From: LMUY01 sp965199555
Lineage (GTDB): Bacteria; Pseudomonadota; Alphaproteobacteria; Acetobacterales; Acetobacteraceae
DNA length: 64,000 bases
Direction: 5' to 3'
Assembly: GCA_965199555.1 (NCBI GenBank)
Contig: CBDASJ010000006.1
Coordinates: 248,001 to 312,000 of the forward strand
Shown here: positions 46,276 through 54,517 of the stretch, one piece after another
How the letters are laid out: each line of letters starts with the position of its first letter
How positions within the stretch are numbered: the first letter of the stretch is position 1
Translations under genes and position numbers: made by a program
Notes under the pieces: generated by a model
What the model saw: only the letters and a program-made list of their open reading frames with translations
What the model was told of the DNA's origin: nothing
Database searches by the model: none

Positions 46276-47408
46276 CCCAGGCTGGTGCGCATGGTTTCCG
46301 CCCGCGCCGCGGCCGCCGGGGATTGCAGCGCCAGCGTCACCTCCGTCACGTGCAGCGCCAGCTCCGGCCCGACCAGCGCCGGGGCGCCGTGCTCCACCTG
46401 CGCGGCCAGTTGGGCGATGCCGCGGCTGAAATCCATGCGGTGGCCGCCCTGGGTCCGCGGCACGCGGCGGCCATGCGCCACCAGCAGGCGGCGGCTCAAC
46501 AACATCTTGGGCGCGACGCCGGAGATCTTCTTTTCCAGCTTGCGCGACAGCCGGGCGGCGAAGCCCATGCCGGTGGCGGTGATGCGCAACGGCGTGTGGT
46601 ACTCCCACACGTCCGGGATGGTGGCGACCCCCCGTTCGCCGATCACCCGCAGCGTCCGGTCGCTCGGCGCGATGATGCTGTTGGTCAGCCGGGCGACCAC
46701 GCCGCCGTCGAACTCCAGCAGGCCGACGGACAGGTCCGGGCTGGACACGACGGCGCCAAGCTCGGCCCCCTTGTCCGGGATCAGGCAGGCGTTGAACGCG
46801 GTGACGCGGCGGACCGGGCCGAACAAGGACACCAACGGGCCGATCTGGTAGCCGGCGTGCTCCATGGTACAGCCGACCTCGAACTCGTCGCGGGCCGGCC
46901 AGGGCGCGCCGGACAGGCTGCGCCAGGACGCGTAGTCCAGCGCCGACACCATGCCGTCATCCATCTCCGCCTGCGCCAGCATCACCCGGCCCAGCCGCCC
47001 GGCTTGCAGCTCGCGGCCGAGCTGCTGCACGACGTCGCTCAGGTGGTTGCAGGGGGCGGCGGCGAGGCTGAGCCCGCGTGACTTGGCGGCAGCCACCAGC
47101 TCCTCCGCCTCCGCCATGGTCATGGCCAGCGGTTTCTCGGAGTACACGTGCCGGCCGGCTTCCAGCGCGCGGAGGCTGATTTCGTGGTGGCTGCGCGGGT
47201 TGGTGAGGTTGACCACCAGCCCAACCCGCGCATCCGCCAGCAGCGCGTCCAGACTGGCGAAGGCCGGGACATGGTGGAAGGCGGTGAAGGCGGCCAGCCG
47301 GGCCGGATCACGATCGAAGGCGCCCAGCAGCGTCAGCCCGGTGAGCCCGGGCAGCGTCTGCATGTACATGTCCGCGACATAGCCGCAGCCGACGATGGCG
47401 ATGTTCAT
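46272..47408 (-). CDS. Gfo/Idh/MocA family oxidoreductase
   Basis: 378-residue NAD(P)-dependent sugar oxidoreductase. The Rossmann motif VGCGYVAD lies at 6-13 and the conserved EKPLAMT, with the catalytic Lys, near 91-97. The C-terminal part is the usual alpha/beta substrate domain. The ATG at 47408 is clear; the open frame beyond it is antisense to the epimerase. It diverges from the epimerase-glycosyltransferase genes and probably belongs to the same surface-sugar cluster. Confidence 0.92.
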   Translation of the reverse strand: MNIAIVGCGYVADMYMQTLPGLTGLTLLGAFDRDPARLAAFTAFHHVPAFASLDALLADARVGLVVNLTNPRSHHEISLRALEAGRHVYSEKPLAMTMAEAEELVAAAKSRGLSLAAAPCNHLSDVVQQLGRELQAGRLGRVMLAQAEMDDGMVSALDYASWRSLSGAPWPARDEFEVGCTMEHAGYQIGPLVSLFGPVRRVTAFNACLIPDKGAELGAVVSSPDLSVGLLEFDGGVVARLTNSIIAPSDRTLRVIGERGVATIPDVWEYHTPLRITATGMGFAARLSRKLEKKISGVAPKMLLSRRLLVAHGRRVPRTQGGHRMDFSRGIAQLAAQVEHGAPALVGPELALHVTEVTLALQSPAAAARAETMRTSLG

Positions 47409-47481
47409 GGGACCGCTGTAGCGCAAAAAGCCATAAGACTTGTTTACCTGCGCGTAGCCTGCCGGGGCTATCCTGGCCGCC

Positions 47482-48432
47482 ATGGAAACGGTTTTGGTCA
47501 CGGGCGCGGCCGGGTTCATCGGCGGCCATGTCCTGCGCCATCTGTCGGGCGACCCAGGTCTTGCCGTGCTCGCCGCCACCCGCGACGGGCGCCACGGCTC
47601 ACGCCGGCTCGACCTGTGCGACACGGGCGGAATGGGGGCGGCGCTGGAGGGGGTGACGGCGGTGGTGCATTGCGCCGTCGGTGGCCGCGCCGTGACGGTG
47701 GACGGCACCGCGGCCTTGCTGCGCACCGCGGTGGCGGCCGGCGTTCGCCGGGTGGTGCACCTCAGCTCGGTGGCGGTCTACGGCCCGGCGACCGGTGTGG
47801 TGCGCGAGGACGCGGCGTTCACCGCCGGCGGCAGCGGCTACGCGGCGTGGAAGGTCGCGGCGGAACGGGCCTGCCTGGCGGCGACGGGTGTGGAAACGGT
47901 GCGGCTCCGCCCGGCCATCGTTTACGGGCCGGGGGGAACCTTGTGGGTGTCGCAGATGGCGCGCCGCATCCGCTCCGGCCGCTGGGGGGTGTTCGGGTCC
48001 GCCGGGGACGGGCTGTGCAACCTGGTGCACGTGTCGGACGTCGCGGCGGTCGTGGCCGCGGCGCTCCGGACCCCGGCAGCCGCCGGCGCCGCGTTCAACG
48101 TCAACGGACCGGAAGCGATCACCTGGAATGCCTGGTTCGAGCGCCTGGCCGCCGCGATCGGCGCCGGCTCGCTGCCGACGGTCTCGCCGCTGGCCCTGCG
48201 CGCCCGCTCGGTCGCCGCCCTCCCGCTCAAGGCCCTGGCGCGGTTGCGGCCCGGCCTGGCGGCCGATTGGCTGCTCGGCGCCCCCGCCGCCAGCGAACGG
48301 ACCCTGTTCGCCCTGCCCGCCCGCTATCCCACCGACGCCGCGCGCCGGGTGATGGGCTGGTCGCCCGCGGTCGGCATCGACGAGGGGCTGGCGCAGTCGG
48401 TCGCCTGGTTGCGCGAGGTAGGCTTGGCATGA
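47482..48432 (+). CDS. NAD-dependent epimerase/dehydratase (extended SDR)
   Basis: 316-residue extended SDR acting on a nucleotide sugar. GAAGFIGG (8-15) binds NAD, LSSVAVYG near 94-101 holds the Ser, and YAAWK (120-124) is the catalytic YxxxK. No membrane segment is visible. The stop overlaps the ATG of the glycosyltransferase gene, and that gene in turn overlaps the WecG-type gene, giving a three-gene coupled unit for a polysaccharide or glycolipid. Confidence 0.93.
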   Translation: METVLVTGAAGFIGGHVLRHLSGDPGLAVLAATRDGRHGSRRLDLCDTGGMGAALEGVTAVVHCAVGGRAVTVDGTAALLRTAVAAGVRRVVHLSSVAVYGPATGVVREDAAFTAGGSGYAAWKVAAERACLAATGVETVRLRPAIVYGPGGTLWVSQMARRIRSGRWGVFGSAGDGLCNLVHVSDVAAVVAAALRTPAAAGAAFNVNGPEAITWNAWFERLAAAIGAGSLPTVSPLALRARSVAALPLKALARLRPGLAADWLLGAPAASERTLFALPARYPTDAARRVMGWSPAVGIDEGLAQSVAWLREVGLA

Positions 48433-49403
48433 CCGCACCCGTCGCATCCGTGGTGATCTGCACCTACAATCGGCTGCAAATGCTGCAGGATGCGGTGGCA
48501 AGTTGCTTGCGGGACGCAACCGTGCGGGGCACGCCGTTCGAGGTGGTGGTGGCCGACAACAGCCCGTCCGGCCACGCGCGCGACTTCGCCGCCGGGCTGA
48601 CAGCGGCGGGGCACGCGGTGCGCTGGGTGCATGCGTCGCCGCCCAATATCTCGGTCGCGCGCAACGCCGGCCTGCACGCGGCGGCCGCGCCGCTGGTGGC
48701 GTTCATGGATGACGATCTGGTGCTGGAGCCGGGCTGGCTGGACCACTTGCTCGACACGCTGGAGCGAAGCGGCGCCGACGTGGCGGTGGGCCCGGTGCGC
48801 CCCCGGTTCGCCGCGGGCGCCGCGCCAGGCTGGGACCCGGATGGCAGCCGCTTCACCCGCGTGCTGCCAATCCCGTCCGGCACGCCGCTGGTCGTGGGCG
48901 GCGCCGGGCGGCTGCGGGCCTTCTCGATCAGCACCGCCTCCTCGCTGTGGCGGCGCGACACCTGCTTCACCGACCCGGCGCCGTTCGACCCGGCGTTCGG
49001 TGCCTCCGGCGGGGAGGATCTGGACCTGTTCCTCCGGCTGGAGCGGCGCGGTTGCCGCTTCGTTTGGTGCGCGGAGGCGGCGGTGTGGGAAACCATCCCC
49101 GCCGGGCGCACCGCGGTGCGCTACCAGGCCATGCGCGCGTATAGCGGCGCCCAGGTCTACACCGCCGCCTTCGTGCGGCACGCCGCCGCCCCCCGCCGCA
49201 CCGCCGCCAACATCATGGCGCGCGGCGCGGTGCAGGCGGTGGCGGGGCTTGGGGCGGTGGCGCTGGCCGGCCTGCTGCGCCCGCTAACCGGCGAGCACGG
49301 GCGGCAGCGCCTGGTGCGTTACCTGCTCGGCACCGCGGCGGCCGCGGGCAAGGTGTTCTGGTGGCGCAAGATACCGCTATACCACGTTGAAAAAGCGGCA
49401 TGA
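48429..49403 (+). CDS. Glycosyltransferase family 2
   Basis: 324-residue GT-A fold glycosyltransferase. It begins VASVVICTYNRLQML, has the metal-binding acidic cluster in AFMDDDLVLEPGW (Asp94-96) and the acceptor-side ED in GGEDLDLFLRLERRG near 197-211. The C-terminal ~80 residues contain a hydrophobic stretch (VAGLGAVALAGLLRPL) that may associate with the membrane. The start at 48429 overlaps the epimerase stop; the longer frame upstream is a shadow. Donor and acceptor are unknown. Confidence 0.94.
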   Translation: MTAPVASVVICTYNRLQMLQDAVASCLRDATVRGTPFEVVVADNSPSGHARDFAAGLTAAGHAVRWVHASPPNISVARNAGLHAAAAPLVAFMDDDLVLEPGWLDHLLDTLERSGADVAVGPVRPRFAAGAAPGWDPDGSRFTRVLPIPSGTPLVVGGAGRLRAFSISTASSLWRRDTCFTDPAPFDPAFGASGGEDLDLFLRLERRGCRFVWCAEAAVWETIPAGRTAVRYQAMRAYSGAQVYTAAFVRHAAAPRRTAANIMARGAVQAVAGLGAVALAGLLRPLTGEHGRQRLVRYLLGTAAAAGKVFWWRKIPLYHVEKAA

Positions 49404-50146
49404 TGGAAGAAGTCGAGGCGTTCGGCACCCGCTTCGCTTTGCTGGACCGCCGGCAGGCGCTGGCCGCGATCACCGGCCGGCCAGCCGACGCACCGTTCGC
49501 CTATGTCTGCACGCCGAACGCCGTGCACGTGGTGAACTACGAACGGGGGGAGCCGCGATTCCGCGCCGGCATCGACGGTGCATGGCTGCGCTTGTGCGAC
49601 AGCCGCGTGGTGGCCCGGCTGGCCGCGGCGCTGCTGCGGGTGCGCCTGCCGCTTGCGCTGGGCAGCGACCTCACGCTGGACATGGTCAGCGGCGCGGTGC
49701 GCCCGGAGGACACCGTCACAATCATCGGCGGCACCGACGCCATGGAGCAGCGCCTGCGGGAACGGCACGGCTGGCACAAACTGGCGCGCCATGATCCGCC
49801 CTTCGGCTTCATCGCCGACCCCGCGGCGGTGGCGCGCTGCGTGGACTTCGTGCTGGCGCACCCGGCGCGCTACGTGTTCCTGGCGTGCGGCGCCCCGCAA
49901 TCCGAATTGCTGGGGCTGCGCATCGTGCAACGTGGCGGGGCGGTGGGAACCGGGCTGTGCATCGGCGCCTCGCTGCTGTTTGCGACCGGGCTGGAACGCC
50001 GGGCACCCGCGATGGTGCAGCGCGCCGGATTGGAATGGCTGCACCGCCTGATCCAGGAACCCGCCCGGATGAGCGTCCGGCTGCGGAAAAGTCAATTGCC
50101 GATGCTGTGGCTCGCCCTGCGCCATCGCAGGCACCGGCGCCTCTGA
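49400..50146 (+). CDS. WecG/TagA/CpsF family glycosyltransferase
   Basis: 248-residue GT26-type transferase, the family that adds N-acetylmannosaminuronic acid or ManNAc to lipid-linked GlcNAc. Conserved features are VCTPNAVHVVNY near 35-46, TIIGGTDAM near 107-115, and the C-terminal GTGLCIGASLLFATG, RRAPAMVQRAGLEWLHRL and QEPAR. The start overlaps the stop of the GT2 gene; a second ATG follows at 49403. No polymerase or flippase is nearby, so the cluster is either partial or works with distant genes. Confidence 0.94.
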   Translation: MMEEVEAFGTRFALLDRRQALAAITGRPADAPFAYVCTPNAVHVVNYERGEPRFRAGIDGAWLRLCDSRVVARLAAALLRVRLPLALGSDLTLDMVSGAVRPEDTVTIIGGTDAMEQRLRERHGWHKLARHDPPFGFIADPAAVARCVDFVLAHPARYVFLACGAPQSELLGLRIVQRGGAVGTGLCIGASLLFATGLERRAPAMVQRAGLEWLHRLIQEPARMSVRLRKSQLPMLWLALRHRRHRRL

Positions 50147-50175
50147 TCTTCTTTCTCCCAGGAAGAGGGCTTGTC

Positions 50176-50958
50176 TCAGGCGTCGACCGGCTTCGGCTCC
50201 ACCAAACGCGCCGCGACGATGGAGACCTCGTACAGGGCGATCAGCGGCAAGGCCAGGCCGCATTGGGTGATGATGTCGGGCGGCGTCAGGATCGCGGCGA
50301 CGATGAACATGCCGACATAGGCGTAACGCCGCATCTTCTTCAATGACTTGGACGAGATGATGCCCACCTTGGCCAGCAATGTCAGCAGAACCGGCAGTTG
50401 GAAGGCAATGCCGAAGGCGAAGATCAGCTTCATCACCAGGTCGAGGTACTCGCTGACCTTGGCCTGCAACTCGATCGGCAAGCCCCCTGCCCCGGTCGGC
50501 GTTTCGAAGGATAGGAAGAACCGCCAAGCCACGGGAAAGATAAAATAATAGGCTAGCGCCGCCCCCAGCACGAACAGGATGGGCGACGCGACCAGGAACG
50601 GCAGAAAGGCGCGCTTCTCGCTGCGGTACAGCCCGGGCGCCACGAACAGGTAGATCTGCGATGCGATCACCGGAAACGCCAGGAACGCCCCGCCGAAGAA
50701 CGCGACCTTGATGTAGGTGAAAAACGCCTCGTAGAGCGCCGTGTAGATCAGCCGCCGGTCCGAGCCGGTGCGGCTTTGCAGGATGTCCGCCAGCGGCTGC
50801 GCCAGGAACGAGTAGATCTGCGTCGAAAAGTGGTAGCAAAAGATGAAGCAGACGAACAACGCCGCCCCGGACCACATCAGCCGCCGGCGCAGCTCCACCA
50901 GATGCGCGAGCAGCGGCATGGGCGTGTCGTTGATTGGGTCGTCCGTCTGATCGGCCAA
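50176..50958 (-). CDS. tatC: Sec-independent protein translocase TatC
   Basis: 260-residue six-helix core of the Tat export machine, which recognises the twin-arginine signal. The N-terminus has the conserved PLLAHLVELRRRLMWS near 14-29, and the helices follow the family layout with the conserved FETPTGAGG periplasmic loop. The start is TTG at 50958 with AGGA eight bases upstream. It is the last gene of the leftward nagZ-scpAB-tatBC run and converges on the WecG-type gene. Confidence 0.96.
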   Translation of the reverse strand: MADQTDDPINDTPMPLLAHLVELRRRLMWSGAALFVCFIFCYHFSTQIYSFLAQPLADILQSRTGSDRRLIYTALYEAFFTYIKVAFFGGAFLAFPVIASQIYLFVAPGLYRSEKRAFLPFLVASPILFVLGAALAYYFIFPVAWRFFLSFETPTGAGGLPIELQAKVSEYLDLVMKLIFAFGIAFQLPVLLTLLAKVGIISSKSLKKMRRYAYVGMFIVAAILTPPDIITQCGLALPLIALYEVSIVAARLVEPKPVDA

Positions 50959-50982
50959 AGCGGGATTCCTGGATGAGCCGCG

Positions 50983-51468
50983 TCAGAGGCCGGTCGAGTG
51001 CGGAACCGCCGCATGCTGCGCGGCTTCGGGCGGGATGAAGGCGGGTGCCGCAGGCAACGCAGCCGGCGCCGGTGCCGGGTCCGGCGGGATGAAGGCCGGT
51101 GCCGCGTCGGCCGTCGGTGCGGCGATGGTGTGCTCGGGCATCGCCTCGACCGGCGTGGTCACCACCGGCGGCGGCTCCCGCAGTGGGTCCTGCAACGACT
51201 TGCGGATGGAGCCGTCGCTGTCCACGGCGCGGGCGATGGTGCCGCGGATGTCCAGGCGGCGAATCTCGCGGAACTGATCGCGCACCTCGCCCAAATCCGC
51301 TTCGCGGATCATGTCATCCACGTGGGTCTGGAACTCGCCCGCCATGCGCCGGGCCTTTTTCACCATGCCGGTGATGGCCTTCAAGGCGATCGGCAGGTCT
51401 TTCGGCCCGATCAGGACCAGCGCCACGCCGGCAATCAGCGCGATTTCGGACCAGGCAAAATCAAACAT
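50983..51468 (-). CDS. tatB: Sec-independent protein translocase TatB
   Basis: 161-residue Tat component: one N-terminal membrane helix (SEIALIAGVALVLIGPKDLP, residues 7-26) followed by the amphipathic helix with ARRMAGEFQTHVDDMIREAD, typical of TatB rather than TatA. The C-terminal half is a Pro/Ala linker in which PAFIPP occurs twice. No separate tatA lies between scpB and tatB, where many alphaproteobacteria have it. Confidence 0.93.
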   Translation of the reverse strand: MFDFAWSEIALIAGVALVLIGPKDLPIALKAITGMVKKARRMAGEFQTHVDDMIREADLGEVRDQFREIRRLDIRGTIARAVDSDGSIRKSLQDPLREPPPVVTTPVEAMPEHTIAAPTADAAPAFIPPDPAPAPAALPAAPAFIPPEAAQHAAVPHSTGL

Positions 51469-51500
51469 CGCAGCCGCACCTCTTCCCGCGCTCTAGCACG

Positions 51501-52079
51501 TCAACCCTGGGGTGGGAAATCGGGCGCGTCCGGCTCGGCCGCCTGCTCCAACGGCACCGGAACGACCGGCGGCGGCTCCACCAGCAGGTCTTCCCGCTTC
51601 GGCAGGTCGCGCAGGTCCTTCAGGCCGAACTGCGTCAGGAAGCCGGGGGTGGTGCCCCACAGCGTCGGCCGTCCCGGCACCTCGCGCCGGCCGCCTGCGG
51701 CGATCAGCCCCGCTTCCAACAAGGCGTCCATCGTTTGCTGCGACAGGCTGGTGCCCCGCATCTCCTCGATCTCCGGCCGGGTGACCGGCTGGTGGTAGGC
51801 GATGATCGCCAGCGTTTCCATGGCCGCGCGCGGCAGCCGGCGCGGCTGGGCCACCACCCGGCGCAAGGCCGGTGCCAAGTCCGCCGCGGTGCGGAACTGC
51901 CAGCCGCCGGCAACCTCCACCAGCGTCACGCCGCGCCCGACGCACCGCTCCCGCAGGGCAGCCAGCACCGCCTCGGCTTCCGCTTCGGGCGGCAGCAATT
52001 GTTGCAGGGCGCGTGCCGACACCGGTTCGGCGCTGGCGAACACCAGCGCCTCGGCCAGCCGGAGTTGGTCCTCATCCAC
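51501..52079 (-). CDS. scpB: Segregation and condensation protein B
   Basis: 192-residue winged-helix partner of ScpA and Smc in chromosome condensation. The core signature LAEALVFASAEPVS starts at residue ~8, followed by ALRRVVAQPRRLPRAAMETL and AIIAYHQPVTRPEIEEMRG near 90-108. The start is GTG at 52079; its first codons overlap the scpA stop by eight bases, and ATGs further up belong to other frames. A Pro-rich, acidic tail follows the domains. Confidence 0.94.
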   Translation of the reverse strand: MDEDQLRLAEALVFASAEPVSARALQQLLPPEAEAEAVLAALRERCVGRGVTLVEVAGGWQFRTAADLAPALRRVVAQPRRLPRAAMETLAIIAYHQPVTRPEIEEMRGTSLSQQTMDALLEAGLIAAGGRREVPGRPTLWGTTPGFLTQFGLKDLRDLPKREDLLVEPPPVVPVPLEQAAEPDAPDFPPQG

Positions 52080-52830
52080 CGTCGGCGGCCCCCGCGAACA
52101 GGATCGGGCCGAACGCCTGCTCCTGCCGCAACCGCGCCCGCCCGTCCCGCGCCAGTTCCAGCCCGGCCAGCAGGGTGGCGGCGGTGGCGGCCCGCCGCGC
52201 CAGCGGGTCCAAGGCACGCTCCGGCAGGAAACGCTCCAGCACCGTCCAATCCGGCACGTGCCCCAGCATGGCGCCGAGCCGGCCCAGCGCATCCTGCACG
52301 CTCCACAACGGACTGCCCGCCGGGCGATAGCTGCGTCGCCCGCCGCCGCGCCGCATGGCCGCCAGATAGGCGCGCAGCAGCCCGCCCGTATCCACGGCCA
52401 GGCCGGAGCGGTCCAGTTGCGTGAAGTTCTCCGGCTCGGCCCGGCTCCACACGTCGCGCCCCAGGGTTGGCCGGTCGCCCAGCCACGCCGCCGCCGCCCG
52501 CACGCGTTGCAGGGCCAGCAGCCGGGCGGCCAGCACCTCCGCGGCTTCCAGCCCTTCCTCCGCTTCCGGCACGTCCTCCGGCAACAGCAGGCGGGACTTC
52601 AGCCAGGTCAGCCAAGCCGCCATCACCAGCCAATCCGCCGCCAGTTCCAGCCGCACGCGCCGCGCACCCTCCACCGCGGAAAGGAATTGTTCCACCAGGC
52701 GCAGGATGGAGATCTTCGCCAGATCGACCTTCTGCGCCCGGGCCAGCTCCAGCAGCAGGTCCAATGGGCCCTCGAAGCCGTCGAGCTGCACGGCAAGGCG
52801 CTGCGAGTCGGGCGCGGGGTCAGCCGTCAT
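52072..52830 (-). CDS. scpA: Segregation and condensation protein A
   Basis: 252-residue kleisin that bridges the two Smc heads. The N-terminal part has the diagnostic LDGFEGPLDLLLELARAQKV near 15-34, and DLAKISILRLVEQFL follows. The C-terminal winged helix region contains RRAATAATLLAGLELAR. The ATG at 52830 lies inside the 3' end of the M50 gene (11-bp overlap), and its stop overlaps the GTG of scpB. Confidence 0.95.
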   Translation of the reverse strand: MTADPAPDSQRLAVQLDGFEGPLDLLLELARAQKVDLAKISILRLVEQFLSAVEGARRVRLELAADWLVMAAWLTWLKSRLLLPEDVPEAEEGLEAAEVLAARLLALQRVRAAAAWLGDRPTLGRDVWSRAEPENFTQLDRSGLAVDTGGLLRAYLAAMRRGGGRRSYRPAGSPLWSVQDALGRLGAMLGHVPDWTVLERFLPERALDPLARRAATAATLLAGLELARDGRARLRQEQAFGPILFAGAADGG

Positions 52831-53521
52831 TGCCGGCCAGGTGCATGACCAGGTCCATCGCACGCGGGATCGCCGTGTTCAGCGCCGTGCCCACCGGGTC
52901 GAACTCGATGCCCATCGAATGCAGCAGTTGCGGCAACAGGAACACGCCCAGCAGCACGAAGGCGATCCCTGCCCGCTCGATCCGCGCCCATCGCATGGCA
53001 AGCGGCAGCGGCAACACGCCGACCACGATGCGGCCGCCATCCATCGGCGGGATCGGCAGCAGGTTGAACAGGCCGAGCGCCAGGTTGGTCAGGATGAACA
53101 TGTAGCAGAAGTTCACGCCCACATCGCCGAGCTCGCCGGGCCAGGCGTCGCTGCTGCGCAAGACCAGCGCCGCCAGCCAGGCCAGCAGGAAGTTCATCAG
53201 CGGGCCGGCCGCGGCCACCAGCGCCATGTCCTGCCGCGGGTGGCGGAAGCGGGACGCGTTCACCGGCACCGGCTTGGCCCAGCCGAACATGAACGCGACG
53301 TGCCGGATGGTCAGCAACTGCGCGATCAGCAGGAAGCCCGGCAGCAGGATCGTGCCCACCCGGTCCACGTGGCGCAGCGGGTTGAGCGACAGACGGCCGG
53401 CCAGCCGGGCGGTGTCGTCGCCCAACGCCCAGGCGGCGATGCCGTGCGCGGCCTCGTGCAGCGTGATGGCGCCGATCGCGGCCACCACCGTCACGGCGAT
53501 GTCCAACCAGGGCAGGTTCAT
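52820..53521 (-). CDS. Site-2-protease-type M50 metalloprotease
   Basis: 233-residue multi-pass membrane protease of the M50B family. The zinc motif HEAAH lies at 22-26 in the first helix, and the third ligand Asp in LLPIPPMDGGRI near 161. No PDZ or CBS domain is present, so it is the minimal form rather than RseP. It overlaps nagZ upstream and scpA downstream, so it is inserted tightly in the operon. Its substrate is unknown. Confidence 0.93.
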   Translation of the reverse strand: MNLPWLDIAVTVVAAIGAITLHEAAHGIAAWALGDDTARLAGRLSLNPLRHVDRVGTILLPGFLLIAQLLTIRHVAFMFGWAKPVPVNASRFRHPRQDMALVAAAGPLMNFLLAWLAALVLRSSDAWPGELGDVGVNFCYMFILTNLALGLFNLLPIPPMDGGRIVVGVLPLPLAMRWARIERAGIAFVLLGVFLLPQLLHSMGIEFDPVGTALNTAIPRAMDLVMHLAGNDG

Positions 53522-54507
53522 GGGACCAGCGCGTCCCGCTCCGCCAACACGGCGGACGCGTCGAGCGCCTGGCGCGACCGGTCGGCTAGGAACAGGGCGG
53601 CGCGCATGCGGCCGAGTGCCGCCTCGCTCGCCGGCGGGCAGGCATGGAGCACGGCGGCCGTTTCGGCCAGCACGCCCGAGCAATGCAGCGCCAGGTCGCA
53701 ACCGGCGGCCAGCGCGGCGGCTGCCCGCGCGGCAGGCGAGCCGGTCAGCGCATCCATCGCCAGGTCGTCGCTGACCAGCACGCCGTTGAAGCCCAGCCTG
53801 CCGCGGATGACGCCCTCGATGATCGCGGCGGACTGGGTCGCGGGGTGCGCCGGGTCGGCTGCCTCGTAGACGATGTGGGCGGTCATCATCCAGGGCAGAT
53901 GGGCACAGCGCGCGAACGGCGCCAGGTCGTCCGCATCGATGTCCGGCAAATGCGGCAGGCCGGCATGGCTATCCACGGTGGCGCGGCCATGCCCCGGGCA
54001 ATGCTTGCCGACCGGCTGGACCCCGGCGGCCAGCAGCCCGGCCGCCACGCTCGCCGCCATCTCCCCGACGATGGCGGGGTCGGCCGCAAAGGCGCGGTCG
54101 CCCACCACGTCGCTGGCACCTGCGACCGCCAGGTCCAGCACCGGGGCGCACACCACCTCCAGCCCCGCGGCGGCCGCTTCCAGCCCGATCAAGGCGCCGG
54201 TCAGCCAGGCGGCACGCAGGCCGGCCGGGCGGTTTGCCGCCGCCAACGCGCCCAGGCGCCCGGCGGACGGATGGGCCAGCCAATGCGGCGGCCGCAGCCG
54301 GGCGACGCGGCCGCCTTCCTGGTCGACCATCGTGACGGCGAGCGGCGGCAGCATCCGGGCGAGCTGCGCGGTCAACGCGGCGAGCTGCGCCGGGTCGACC
54401 ACGTTGCGCGCGAACAGGATCACGCCGGCGGGGCGGTGCTCCCGGAACAGGGCGATTTCGGCCGCGCTCAGCGCCGGACCCGCGATGCCGACCACGGCTG
54501 CCTTCAT
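53518..54507 (-). CDS. nagZ: Beta-N-acetylhexosaminidase (GH3)
   Basis: 329-residue cytosolic glycosidase that removes GlcNAc from anhydro-muropeptides in cell-wall recycling. The GH3 signatures are VDQEGGRVARL near 61-71, KHCPGHGRATVDSH near 168-181 (loop with the acid/base His and Asp), and the nucleophile Asp in VLVSDDLAMDAL near 245. The ATG at 54507 is correct; the longer frame is antisense to the aminotransferase. It could use products of the lytic transglycosylase encoded at 20786-22741. Confidence 0.94.
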   Translation of the reverse strand: MKAAVVGIAGPALSAAEIALFREHRPAGVILFARNVVDPAQLAALTAQLARMLPPLAVTMVDQEGGRVARLRPPHWLAHPSAGRLGALAAANRPAGLRAAWLTGALIGLEAAAAGLEVVCAPVLDLAVAGASDVVGDRAFAADPAIVGEMAASVAAGLLAAGVQPVGKHCPGHGRATVDSHAGLPHLPDIDADDLAPFARCAHLPWMMTAHIVYEAADPAHPATQSAAIIEGVIRGRLGFNGVLVSDDLAMDALTGSPAARAAAALAAGCDLALHCSGVLAETAAVLHACPPASEAALGRMRAALFLADRSRQALDASAVLAERDALVP

Positions 54508-54517
54508 GCCCGCGGCC

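Noticed and set aside
47482..50146. A complete exopolysaccharide or capsule locus
   Set aside because: Only an epimerase, two transferases and a divergent oxidoreductase are present; no polymerase, flippase or export genes.
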